From: Bacteroidota bacterium
GTDB taxonomy: Bacteria > Bacteroidota > Bacteroidia > Chitinophagales > Chitinophagaceae
DNA length: 8,349 bases
Direction of reading: 5' to 3'
NCBI GenBank assembly: GCA_947461985.1
Contig: CANHNT010000076.1
Location: 1 to 8,349, forward strand
Shown: positions 1-6,975 of the stretch, one piece after another
How the letters are laid out: each line of letters begins with the position of its first letter
Numbering within the stretch: position 1 is the stretch's first letter
Translations under genes and position numbers: made by a program
Notes under the pieces: generated by a model
The model's input: the letters and a program-made list of their open reading frames with translations, nothing else
Database searches by the model: none
Told to the model about the DNA's origin: nothing

Positions 1-813
1 CAAGGTAAAACTGTCGCCTTAGCCAACAAAGAAACATTGGTTGTTGCAGGAGATATTGTAACCCGTTTAGTGGCTGAAAAAAATGCACGAATTATACCAG
101 TAGATAGTGAACATTCTGCTATTTTTCAATGCCTTGTGGGCGAACAAAACAATCCAGTCGAGAAAATAATTTTAACGGCCTCTGGGGGTCCTTTTTTAGG
201 CAAAAAGCCAAATTTTTTAATTAATGTAAAAAAAGACCATGCCCTACAACATCCTAATTGGACCATGGGTGCAAAAATAACAATCGACTCTGCAAGCCTT
301 ATGAATAAAGGATTAGAGATGATTGAAGCAAAATGGTTATTTGGCTTGCAAAATGAACAAATTGAGGTGTTAATTCATTCCCAATCAATTATTCACTCAA
401 TGGTGCAATTTGAAGATGGCAGTGTGAAAGCTCAAATGGGATTGCCCGATATGAAATTACCAATTCAATATGCCTTAGCTTATCCTCAACGAATAAAAAA
501 TAATTTCAAACGACTCGATTTTAAAAACTATCCTAACTTCACGTTTGAACAACCAGATTATAAAACATTTAAAAATTTGGCGTTAGCAAAAGATGCCATG
601 TTTAAAGGCGGAAATGCTGCTTGTGTTTTAAATGCAGCGAATGAAATTGTGGTGGACGCGTTCTTAAAAAACAAAATTGGTTTTTTAGAAATGAGTGAAA
701 TAATTGAACAATGCTTAGAAAAAATGACCTTTATAGAAAAACCTAGCTTACAAGACTATATTGATTGCAATACAGAAACAAGATTGTTAGCATCAACTTT
801 AATAAAACAATAA
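1..813 (+). CDS. dxr: 1-deoxy-D-xylulose 5-phosphate reductoisomerase, C-terminal part (5' end outside window)
   Basis: This cytoplasmic enzyme converts DXP to 2-C-methyl-D-erythritol 4-phosphate using NADPH and a divalent metal, the committed step of the MEP isoprenoid pathway. The reading frame is open from base 1 (QGKTVALANKETLVVAG), a conserved internal DXR segment, so the gene is cut by the window edge; the TTG at 37 is not a real start. Visible landmarks are PVDSEH (metal ligands equivalent to E. coli Asp150 and Glu152), ASGGPF (substrate-binding Ser186 region), HPNWTMG (flexible loop, His209) and DSASLMNKGLEMIEA (Ser222, Asn227, Lys228, Glu231). All catalytic residues in the visible part are present. 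One oddity: the usual IHPQS motif reads IHSQS near base 376. The stop at 811 is followed after 18 bp by rseP on the same strand, so the two are probably co-transcribed. The identification is very secure from motif order; roughly 120-130 N-terminal residues are missing. Confidence 0.97.
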   Translation, partial: QGKTVALANKETLVVAGDIVTRLVAEKNARIIPVDSEHSAIFQCLVGEQNNPVEKIILTASGGPFLGKKPNFLINVKKDHALQHPNWTMGAKITIDSASLMNKGLEMIEAKWLFGLQNEQIEVLIHSQSIIHSMVQFEDGSVKAQMGLPDMKLPIQYALAYPQRIKNNFKRLDFKNYPNFTFEQPDYKTFKNLALAKDAMFKGGNAACVLNAANEIVVDAFLKNKIGFLEMSEIIEQCLEKMTFIEKPSLQDYIDCNTETRLLASTLIKQ

Positions 814-831
814 AACCCTCAATATAACAAT

Positions 832-2211
832 ATGCATTTATTAGCAATTGATTGGCATTTAGTAGTCGTAAAATCGGGACAATTGATTTTGGCTTTAAGT
901 ATATTAGTCATTCTACACGAATTTGGACACTATATCACAGCCCGTTGGTTTGGTTGTCGTGTTGAGAAATTTTATTTATTCTTCGACCCTTGGTTTTCAA
1001 TTTTTAAGAAAAAAGTGGGCGATACAGAATATGGTGTGGGCTGGCTACCATTAGGCGGATATGTAAAAATAGCTGGAATGATAGATGAAAGCATGGACAC
1101 CGAAGCGATGAAACTCCCTCCTAAAGAATGGGAATTTAGAAGCAAACCAGCTTGGCAACGATTAATTATCATGTTGGGTGGTATTATTATGAATGTTTTA
1201 GTAGCAATCGTCATATTTTCAATGATTTTATTTAAGTATGGTGAAGATAAAATTCCTATGTCCTCTTTGAAAAATGGAGTTGCTTTTCAAGATAGTATTT
1301 ACAATCAAATTGGATTCCAAAACGGTGATAAAATTGTTTCTGTAGATGGAAATGCCATTACATATTTAGATGATGCGGCTTTAAAAATTTTAATGGGCAA
1401 AACAGCTGAAGTACAACGCAATGGTGTAAAATATTCGTTGACTTTTCCAGAGAACTTAATAGGCACCTTAATTGAAAGTAAAAAGAAAGGAGGCTCTATG
1501 ATGTTAATACCTCGTATGCCAGCTATTATTGGTTCGTTTGATGGAATGCCTGAAAAGTCGCCAGGCAAAGATGCAGGCATTTTAGAAGGTGATATTGTTT
1601 TATCAGTCAACAGCATACCGGTAAATTTCTTTGACGAAATGCGTCCTCTTTTACAAAGTTCAACAACGAGTACTGTCGATTTAAAAGTGTTAAGAAAAAC
1701 AGATACTGTTTCAATTACATCGAAATTAAATGCAGAAAAAAAATTAGGCGTTCCTCCAATTTCAGATTTTGATGAATTGCAAAAAATGGGCGTCTTGAAA
1801 AACGAACATAAAAGCTATGGCTTTTTTGAAAGTATTCCAGCTGGAGTAGCACTTACAAAAGATAAGTTGATGGGTTATATTGATCAGTTTAAAAAAATGT
1901 TACAACCTAAAACAGGTGCTTACAAAGGATTAGGTGGTTTTAAAGCCATTGCCAATGCCTTTCCTAGTACTTGGAATTGGGAATCATTTTGGAATATAAC
2001 AGGTTTCCTTTCCATCGTATTGGCCTTCATGAATTTATTACCAATTCCTGCTTTGGATGGAGGACACGTAATGTTCACATTATACGAAATGATTACACGT
2101 CGCAAACCCAATGAGAAATTCTTAGAATATGCTCAAATGGTTGGTATGATCTTATTATTATTATTGATGCTTTATGCTAATGGAAACGACTGGTTTGGTT
2201 GGGGTAAGTAA
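832..2211 (+). CDS. rseP: RIP metalloprotease RseP (site-2 protease)
   Basis: This is an inner-membrane zinc protease that cuts substrates within the bilayer. Known family substrates are anti-sigma factors, and in some bacteria signal-peptide remnants. The 459-residue protein has the zinc-binding HEFGH at residues 29-33 inside the first membrane segment. It has a G-x-x-x-N type segment (MLGGIIMN, residues 114-121) in the second, and the third zinc ligand in NLLPIPALDGG with Asp409 in the third. A last membrane segment lies near 435-452. Between segments two and three are two PDZ-like regions, about 150-205 (NGDKIVSVDG at 164-173) and about 235-300 (GILEGDIVLSVNS), as in E. coli RseP. The ATG at 832 is the natural start: it gives a short N-terminus before the first membrane helix. 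There is no Shine-Dalgarno, as usual in Bacteroidota. No anti-sigma factor gene is visible nearby, so its substrate cannot be inferred here. It lies 18 bp after dxr. Confidence 0.96.
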   Translation: MHLLAIDWHLVVVKSGQLILALSILVILHEFGHYITARWFGCRVEKFYLFFDPWFSIFKKKVGDTEYGVGWLPLGGYVKIAGMIDESMDTEAMKLPPKEWEFRSKPAWQRLIIMLGGIIMNVLVAIVIFSMILFKYGEDKIPMSSLKNGVAFQDSIYNQIGFQNGDKIVSVDGNAITYLDDAALKILMGKTAEVQRNGVKYSLTFPENLIGTLIESKKKGGSMMLIPRMPAIIGSFDGMPEKSPGKDAGILEGDIVLSVNSIPVNFFDEMRPLLQSSTTSTVDLKVLRKTDTVSITSKLNAEKKLGVPPISDFDELQKMGVLKNEHKSYGFFESIPAGVALTKDKLMGYIDQFKKMLQPKTGAYKGLGGFKAIANAFPSTWNWESFWNITGFLSIVLAFMNLLPIPALDGGHVMFTLYEMITRRKPNEKFLEYAQMVGMILLLLLMLYANGNDWFGWGK

Positions 2212-2230
2212 ACTAAAATAAAATAACAAT

Positions 2231-2263
2231 AAAAAATCCTCTTTATTTAAAGAGGATTTTTTT
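2231..2263. terminator. Bidirectional intrinsic terminator between rseP and parC
   Basis: The arms TCCTCTTT (2237-2244) and AAAGAGGA (2249-2256) form a perfect stem around the loop ATTT. The stem is flanked by A6 on the left and T7 on the right, which extends pairing to about 14 bp. Each strand therefore reads stem then T-tract. It starts 20 bp after the rseP stop and lies beyond the end of the converging gene at 2331, so it can end transcripts from both directions. Confidence 0.9.
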
Positions 2264-2330
2264 ATTGCTACAAACTGCTTTTTTATTGAAGAATTAAAAA
2301 TTTAAATAAACAAGAGACTTTATTTTTACC

Positions 2331-4850
2331 TTATCCAAATAAATCACCTTGCTTACTTTCCTCATCGCTTTCTTCATTGAGCAAACTAATTTCTAATAAA
2401 TCGCTTTCACAAAGTTTACTACCAATCGCCTTCCAACCCATCACATCCACAAAATCTTCTAAATTAATCGTTTCTTCGCTAGGTAAAAACTTCTTCTTGC
2501 CTTTTTTTATTTTCACTATTGGCGAAGGATTTGAGGTCACCCACTCTAAATAATTTCCATCACCTTCTTTAATAAATTGGAAGTTAGTGTTTAATGTCAA
2601 GGTCTCTATTTTAAAACGTTTAACGTTAAACTGTTTTTTATCTGCATCAAAATATACAGCGGTCAAAATAGCTTGTGGTTTAAATTTCTCAATTGAAATC
2701 ACTTTATCCGAGTCAAAACGATTCGTTAAATCAGTATTACAAAGTACATAGGTACCATCGCTATACATCGTTACAATTTTATCGTCTTCGTTAAAACTAC
2801 CTAAATACATCCCTTTTTCATCAGTATTTAAACGTCCAACTATATCATCGTACCAAACTTTTCTGCCACCCAAACTTGAAGTTCCTTTCATTCTTAACTT
2901 CACTCCTTTTATGGGGTATTTCGTTACTTGATTACCCATTGACCCACGTCCTTTAATACCTAATTCTTCAAAATCGAAATCGAAAGTTTTTATTTTTGCT
3001 TTGCAAGCAGCACTCAATGAAATAGATACAATTTCGCTTTCGCCATTTCCGTTGGAAGTAAAATATAATATTTTAGATTTTGGTGAACCCTTCGTCAAAT
3101 CGTATTCTTTATTTAGGGTAATGCCTGTAACATTAAAGCGTTTGGCATAAGAAACTCCTGTTTTTCCATCTACATAAATTACATTAAATGTAGTTCTGTC
3201 ATCTGCTTTTTTAAATATTTCGGCATGAATAATATCTTTACCAACAAACACTTTATCGGCTACTTTAAATACTTTCATTTTTCCTTCTCGTGTAAAAGCA
3301 ATAATATTATCAACGTCTGAGCATTCAAACATGAGGTCGTCTTTTTTCAAAATTGTACCAATAAATCCTTCAGCCCAATTCGCATAAATTTTTGTATTGG
3401 CTATAGCAATATCAGCAATTTGAATGGTGTCAAATACTTTTATTTCCGTTCCACGTTCTCTACCTTTACCATATTTTTTTAATAAATTTTCATAATAGGC
3501 CACTGCATAATCTGTCAAATTTTCCAAATGCAGTTTGGTTTCATCCATGCTGTTTTCCAATCCTCTTATGTGTTCATCCGCTTTAAACGAATCAAATTTA
3601 GAAATTCGTTTAATTTTAATTTCAGTTAATCGAGTAATGTCCTCAACTGTAATTTCTCTTCTAAATAAATTTTTATAGGGTTTCAACCCTTTGTCAATGG
3701 CTTCAAGCACACCTTCCCAAGTTTCTTCTTCCTCAATATCACGATAAATTCTTTTTTCGATAAATATTTTTTCTAATGAAGAATAATGCCAATTATCTTC
3801 TAACTCTCGAAGTTTTAATTCGAGCTCTTGCTTCAATAAATCTTTGGTTTGATCAGTTGATATTTTTAATAATTCAGTGGCTGTGATAAAAATCGGTTTA
3901 TCGTCAACAATTACGCAAATATTGGGCGAAATAGAAACTTCACAATTGGTGAATGCATACAAAGCGTCTATCGTTTGATCAGGTGTAACACCAACAGCCA
4001 ATTGAACTTCAATTTCAACCAAAGCGGCTGTATTATCCGTTACTTTTTTTATTTTTATTTTTCCTGAGTCATTTGCTTTTACAATACTTTCAATAATTGA
4101 AGGCACAGTAAGTCCGTAGGGAACATCTTTGATCAAAATTGTTTTGCTGTCAAATTTTTCGATATGACAACGCACACGAACTTTTCCTCCACGTTTCCCA
4201 TCGTTGTAATTGGTAACGTCAACCATGCCCCCTGTTATAAAATCAGGAAATAATTCAAACTTTTTCCCTTTTAAATACTTGATGGAAGCATCAATTAGCT
4301 CACAAAAATTATGCGGTAAAATTTTAGTTGAAAGCCCTACTGCTATTCCTTCTGCACCTTGTGCCAACAATAAAGGAAATTTCATGGGTAAATTTACAGG
4401 CTCATTTTTTCGACCATCATAACTCAATTGCCATTCGGTAATTTTATTATTAAAAGCTACATCTAATGCAAATTTTGATAAACGAGTTTCAATATAACGA
4501 GGAGCAGCAGCACTGTCACCAGTTCGCACATCGCCCCAGTTTCCTTGAGTATCCAGCATTAAATCTTTTTGCCCAATATTAATAATGGCTTCACCAATAC
4601 TGGCATCTCCATGCGGATGATATTGCATGGTTTGTCCAATTACATTCGCTACTTTATTAAAACGACCATCGTCCATTTCCTTCAACGCATGAAAAATACG
4701 TCGCTGAACGGGCTTTAACCCATCCAATCCAGCAGGAACAGCTCGTTCTAAAATAACGTAACTGGCATAATCTAAAAACCAGTTTTGATACATGTCATTG
4801 ACATGATTGATTTTATTTTCGTTGTTTTCTAAATTTATTTCTTCTGACAT
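2331..4850 (-). CDS. parC: DNA topoisomerase IV subunit A (ParC/GyrA family)
   Basis: This is the DNA cleavage-rejoining subunit of a type IIA topoisomerase, expected to pair with ParE to decatenate and relax chromosomes. The protein is 839 residues. The winged-helix core has GLDGLKPVQRRI (about 41-52), YHPHGDASIGEA (77-88), TQGNWGD (101-107), and AAAPRYIETR with the catalytic pair Arg118-Tyr119. A helical tower and coiled region follows (about 340-480), then a C-terminal beta-pinwheel (about 500-800) and an acidic tail. The pinwheel contains GIKGRGSMGNQVT from residue 631, only a degenerate relative of the GyrA box (QRRGGRG). Together with KPVQRR rather than KPVHRR, this favours ParC over GyrA. 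The quinolone-contact positions corresponding to GyrA 83 and 87 are Ala83 and Glu87. The protein ends QGDLFG, resembling a sliding-clamp-binding motif. The ATG at 4850 gives the expected short N-terminal lead. No parE lies beside it; the upstream neighbour is a divergent membrane gene. Confidence 0.93.
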   Translation of the reverse strand: MSEEINLENNENKINHVNDMYQNWFLDYASYVILERAVPAGLDGLKPVQRRIFHALKEMDDGRFNKVANVIGQTMQYHPHGDASIGEAIINIGQKDLMLDTQGNWGDVRTGDSAAAPRYIETRLSKFALDVAFNNKITEWQLSYDGRKNEPVNLPMKFPLLLAQGAEGIAVGLSTKILPHNFCELIDASIKYLKGKKFELFPDFITGGMVDVTNYNDGKRGGKVRVRCHIEKFDSKTILIKDVPYGLTVPSIIESIVKANDSGKIKIKKVTDNTAALVEIEVQLAVGVTPDQTIDALYAFTNCEVSISPNICVIVDDKPIFITATELLKISTDQTKDLLKQELELKLRELEDNWHYSSLEKIFIEKRIYRDIEEEETWEGVLEAIDKGLKPYKNLFRREITVEDITRLTEIKIKRISKFDSFKADEHIRGLENSMDETKLHLENLTDYAVAYYENLLKKYGKGRERGTEIKVFDTIQIADIAIANTKIYANWAEGFIGTILKKDDLMFECSDVDNIIAFTREGKMKVFKVADKVFVGKDIIHAEIFKKADDRTTFNVIYVDGKTGVSYAKRFNVTGITLNKEYDLTKGSPKSKILYFTSNGNGESEIVSISLSAACKAKIKTFDFDFEELGIKGRGSMGNQVTKYPIKGVKLRMKGTSSLGGRKVWYDDIVGRLNTDEKGMYLGSFNEDDKIVTMYSDGTYVLCNTDLTNRFDSDKVISIEKFKPQAILTAVYFDADKKQFNVKRFKIETLTLNTNFQFIKEGDGNYLEWVTSNPSPIVKIKKGKKKFLPSEETINLEDFVDVMGWKAIGSKLCESDLLEISLLNEESDEESKQGDLFG

Positions 4851-4872
4851 CTAATACAATTTACAATTAAAA

Positions 4873-4888
4873 AAATAGCAAGCTATTT
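4873..4888. repeat. Short inverted repeat in the parC leader
   Basis: AAATAGC (4873-4879) and GCTATTT (4882-4888) are perfect inverted copies separated by AA, lying 23 bp upstream of the parC ATG within the predicted leader. On the minus strand the right arm runs into a T-tract. It could be a small RNA hairpin or a protein-binding palindrome. It is short and A/T-rich, so chance is possible. Confidence 0.35.
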
Positions 4889-4975
4889 AAAATTTAATAA
4901 TTATTATGCCAATATAAAAGCAGTTTAATAAAATCCCTCATTTTATTATTACTGATTTATTAATCGGTATTGTTG

Positions 4976-4983
4976 CAAATGTA
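4976..4983 (-). promoter_or_regulatory. Candidate -7 element for parC
   Basis: Read on the minus strand this is TACATTTG, a full match to the Bacteroidota TAnnTTTG -7 pattern, followed by C as is common. Transcription would start near 4970, leaving a leader of about 120 nt before the parC ATG at 4850. I see no convincing TTG at the -33 position, so support rests on the -7 element and its place in the divergent region. Confidence 0.45.
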
Positions 4984-5040
4984 ATTTTTAAACTAAAAAA
5001 TAAAAGAATATAGTTAATAACATTTATGTTGAATAATTTT

Positions 5041-5072
5041 TTGAAGTCAAGCCTTTATAAAATGTATTTTTG
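5041..5072 (+). promoter_or_regulatory. Bacteroidota-type promoter for the DUF4271-like gene
   Basis: TATTTTTG at 5065-5072 matches the -7 pattern TAnnTTTG. TTG at 5041-5043, preceded by a T-run, lies 21 bp upstream, within the usual 19-23 bp spacing to the -33 element. The predicted start of transcription (about 5076-5080) falls on or beside the GTG start codon at 5079, suggesting a leaderless transcript. Confidence 0.6.
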
Positions 5073-5078
5073 TTTTTT

Positions 5079-5927
5079 GTGAAAAAATTATACTTAATTA
5101 TTCTTGTTTTAATTTCATTTGCTTTTACTATTGATAGCAATGCGCAGGCTGTTTTTGATTATCAAGCAATCATGACGGATGCTCAATTGATTACTGTAAA
5201 GCAAAAGTATCAAGCTGTTTTAAGCCAACATCCTTTAGTTTCGGAACAAAAAAAAGGTGGCGCTGGTAAAATAATATCCCGAAATGCAGAAAATAGAACA
5301 GGCATTTTTTTAATATCTTTATTGTTGTTATTTGTATTTGCAGGAATTAAAAATGCTTTTTTTAGACATTTTTCTAATTTATTTAAGGTATTTACAACTA
5401 CAAATATTTCAAAAAGACAAATGAAAGAACAATTAGAAAATAATTCGAGAGCCTCTGCATTGTTCCTGATCCTTTATTTTTTTAGCATATCATTTATCCT
5501 TTATTTACTATTATCAAACGAGTCTTTATTTTTTTCAAAATATATGCCTATTTCAAAATATAGTATTTGTTTATTAGCAACCATCTGTTTTTATTTTTTT
5601 AAAAATGGGTTGGTAAAAATGCTGGCTTGGATATTTAACAAAGAAACGAATTATCATGAATATCAGTTTACAAATAGTATGATTAATGAGTTTACTGGAT
5701 TATTCCTATTTCCTCTAAGCGTATTTTTATTAATATTTAATGGAAATTTACTAAGTGTTATTCTTGCTATTAGTATTTTATTATTAGCAGCAATGCATTT
5801 TTTTAAATATATTCGATTAGCAGGTTTAATGAAAAAAATGTTGAGCATGAATTTTCTACACTTTTTTTTGTACCTTTGCGCCTTTGAAATTATGCCCCTG
5901 CTTGTTTTGATTAAATTAGCAAGATAG
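5079..5927 (+). CDS. DUF4271-like membrane protein preceding hemD
   Basis: This is a membrane protein of unknown biochemical role. I assign it to DUF4271 from its conserved-looking C-terminus (FLYLCAFEIMPLLVLIKLA, residues 263-281), its many aromatic membrane helices and its place just before hemD, a pairing I recall as common in Bacteroidota. I chose the GTG at 5079 (282 residues): it gives a clean signal peptide (KK, a hydrophobic stretch to about residue 18, cleavage near SNAQ at 20-23), whereas the in-frame TTG at 5070 lies inside the predicted promoter. After the signal come about 50 soluble residues, then roughly six hydrophobic segments near 75-90, 127-146, 161-179, 205-221, 224-242 and 260-280. 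A basic stretch around 91-124 (FFRHFSNLFKVF, SKRQMKEQLENNSR) lies between the first two. Its stop is 48 bp before hemD. A link to tetrapyrrole metabolism is suggested only by this neighbourhood. Confidence 0.75.
   Translation: MKKLYLIILVLISFAFTIDSNAQAVFDYQAIMTDAQLITVKQKYQAVLSQHPLVSEQKKGGAGKIISRNAENRTGIFLISLLLLFVFAGIKNAFFRHFSNLFKVFTTTNISKRQMKEQLENNSRASALFLILYFFSISFILYLLLSNESLFFSKYMPISKYSICLLATICFYFFKNGLVKMLAWIFNKETNYHEYQFTNSMINEFTGLFLFPLSVFLLIFNGNLLSVILAISILLLAAMHFFKYIRLAGLMKKMLSMNFLHFFLYLCAFEIMPLLVLIKLAR
5871..5878 (+). promoter_or_regulatory. Candidate hemD promoter -7 element inside the upstream gene
   Basis: TACCTTTG followed by CG, directly after a T8G run, is a full match to the Bacteroidota -7 pattern (TAnnTTTG). 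It lies within the last codons of the DUF4271-like gene and would start a transcript near 5884, giving hemD a leader of about 90 nt. No TTG is found at ideal -33 spacing; the nearest is at 5841-5843, 27 bp upstream. The same bases encode Tyr-Leu-Cys of a motif that appears conserved in the family, so the match may be partly imposed by protein sequence. Confidence 0.5.
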
Positions 5928-5975
5928 CTTTTTCGAATAATTATTTAAATGAAAACACTGTACTAATTATTTTCT

Positions 5976-6959
5976 ATGGCAAAAGTTGCAAATAAAAATG
6001 AGGTTAAAACGTCTACTAAATCTGTAAAGGTGAAGGCAGCCGTTTCTAAACTAATTAAAAAAGTTGCATCAAAAATTTCGTCTAAAAAAGCTGAAAAAAA
6101 AGTTGAAGATAAACCTGTTCCAGTAAAATCAGCAGTTAAAAAATCAGCTAGCAAAGCTGTTTCAAAATCGAATAATGCCAAGGCTGCTACAAAAGTTGAA
6201 CCCAAAGCGATTAAAAAAATATTGGTTGCACAGCCTCGTCCTGAATCTGAGAAATCACCTTATTTTGAATTAGAAAGAAAATACAATATCGAATTAGATT
6301 TTTGTCCATTTATTTTAGTAGAAGGGGTTGCTGCAAAAGATTTTAGAAAACAACGGGTTGAAATTAAAGAATACACTGCCATTATATTTAATAGCAGAAA
6401 TGCCATTGATCATTTTTTTAGAATTGTAGATGAGTTAAGAATCAAGATTTCACCAGAAATGAAATATTTCTGTATAACAGAAGCAATTGCTTTATATCTT
6501 CAAAAATTTATAGTTTATAGAAAACGTAAAATATTTTTTGGAAGTGATGGAACCGTCAATAAAATGTTAGATGTAATTACTAAACACAAATCTAAAGAAA
6601 GATATTTAGTTCCTTTAAATGATATTTGTAGAGCTGAAACATTAGAGTGCTTAGCTAAAAATAATTTAGAACATGTTGAGGTCATGTTGTACAAAACAGT
6701 TTGTAACGATGTGAAAGATTTATTGAAAAAGAAACATGATATGATTGTTTTCTTTACGCCAGGAGGTATTAAATCGTTGTTTGAAAATGCACCTAAATTT
6801 GTTCAAAACGATACTTATATTGGAGCATTTGGTCCGATCACGAGCAAAGCTGTTGAAGATGCTGGATTGCAATTGCAATTAAAAGCACCAATGCCCAATG
6901 CGCCCTCAATGGTTGCCGCTTTGGATATTTTTTTAGCAGCACAGTTGAAGAAAAAATAA
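5976..6959 (+). CDS. hemD: Uroporphyrinogen-III synthase with H1-like N-terminal tail
   Basis: HemD closes hydroxymethylbilane, with inversion of ring D, to uroporphyrinogen III, the precursor of haem, sirohaem and corrinoids; it is cytoplasmic. The core from about residue 80 (KKILVAQPRPESEKSPYFELE) to 327 is about 248 residues, the usual length of Bacteroidota HemD. It contains the expected two-lobed landmarks: FILVEGVAAKDFRKQRVE, YTAIIFNSRNAIDHFF, FCITEAIALYLQ, YRKRKIFFG, MIVFFTPGGIKSLFEN, and the closing YIGAFGPITSKAVEDAGLQ plus APMPNAPSMVAAL. Residues 1-79 are an added tail, rich in Lys, Ala, Ser and Val (25 Lys in the first 81 residues, no Arg, only five acidic), predicted to be disordered. 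The ATG at 5976 is the only plausible start: an in-frame stop lies 9 bp upstream, and no Met occurs between it and the core. It is the second gene of a pair with the DUF4271-like gene and probably has its own promoter. Confidence 0.9.
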   Translation: MAKVANKNEVKTSTKSVKVKAAVSKLIKKVASKISSKKAEKKVEDKPVPVKSAVKKSASKAVSKSNNAKAATKVEPKAIKKILVAQPRPESEKSPYFELERKYNIELDFCPFILVEGVAAKDFRKQRVEIKEYTAIIFNSRNAIDHFFRIVDELRIKISPEMKYFCITEAIALYLQKFIVYRKRKIFFGSDGTVNKMLDVITKHKSKERYLVPLNDICRAETLECLAKNNLEHVEVMLYKTVCNDVKDLLKKKHDMIVFFTPGGIKSLFENAPKFVQNDTYIGAFGPITSKAVEDAGLQLQLKAPMPNAPSMVAALDIFLAAQLKKK

Positions 6960-6975
6960 GTAGCTATTCTACAAA

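Noticed and set aside
37..813. A complete 258-residue gene starting at the TTG at 37
   Set aside because: The frame is open and clearly DXR-like upstream to base 1, so the gene is cut by the window edge and the TTG codes an internal Leu.
972..2111. Minus-strand open frames inside rseP (972-1214, 1305-1616, 1920-2111)
   Set aside because: They lie opposite a strongly conserved gene, show no family motifs and have no promoter or neighbours; they are frame shadows.
4210..4422. Plus-strand open frame inside parC
   Set aside because: It is antisense to the conserved topoisomerase core and has no recognisable protein features.
5070..5078. TTG at 5070 as the start of the DUF4271-like gene
   Set aside because: It lies inside the -7 promoter element and would only add Met-Phe-Phe before a signal peptide that begins naturally at the GTG at 5079.
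5663..5848. Minus-strand open frame opposite the DUF4271-like gene
   Set aside because: It is a low-complexity mirror of a membrane-protein coding strand, with no supporting signal.
5963..6205. Minus-strand frame rich in Phe, Thr and Ala opposite the HemD tail
   Set aside because: Its composition is the antisense of repeated Lys/Ala/Ser codons; there is no independent evidence of coding.
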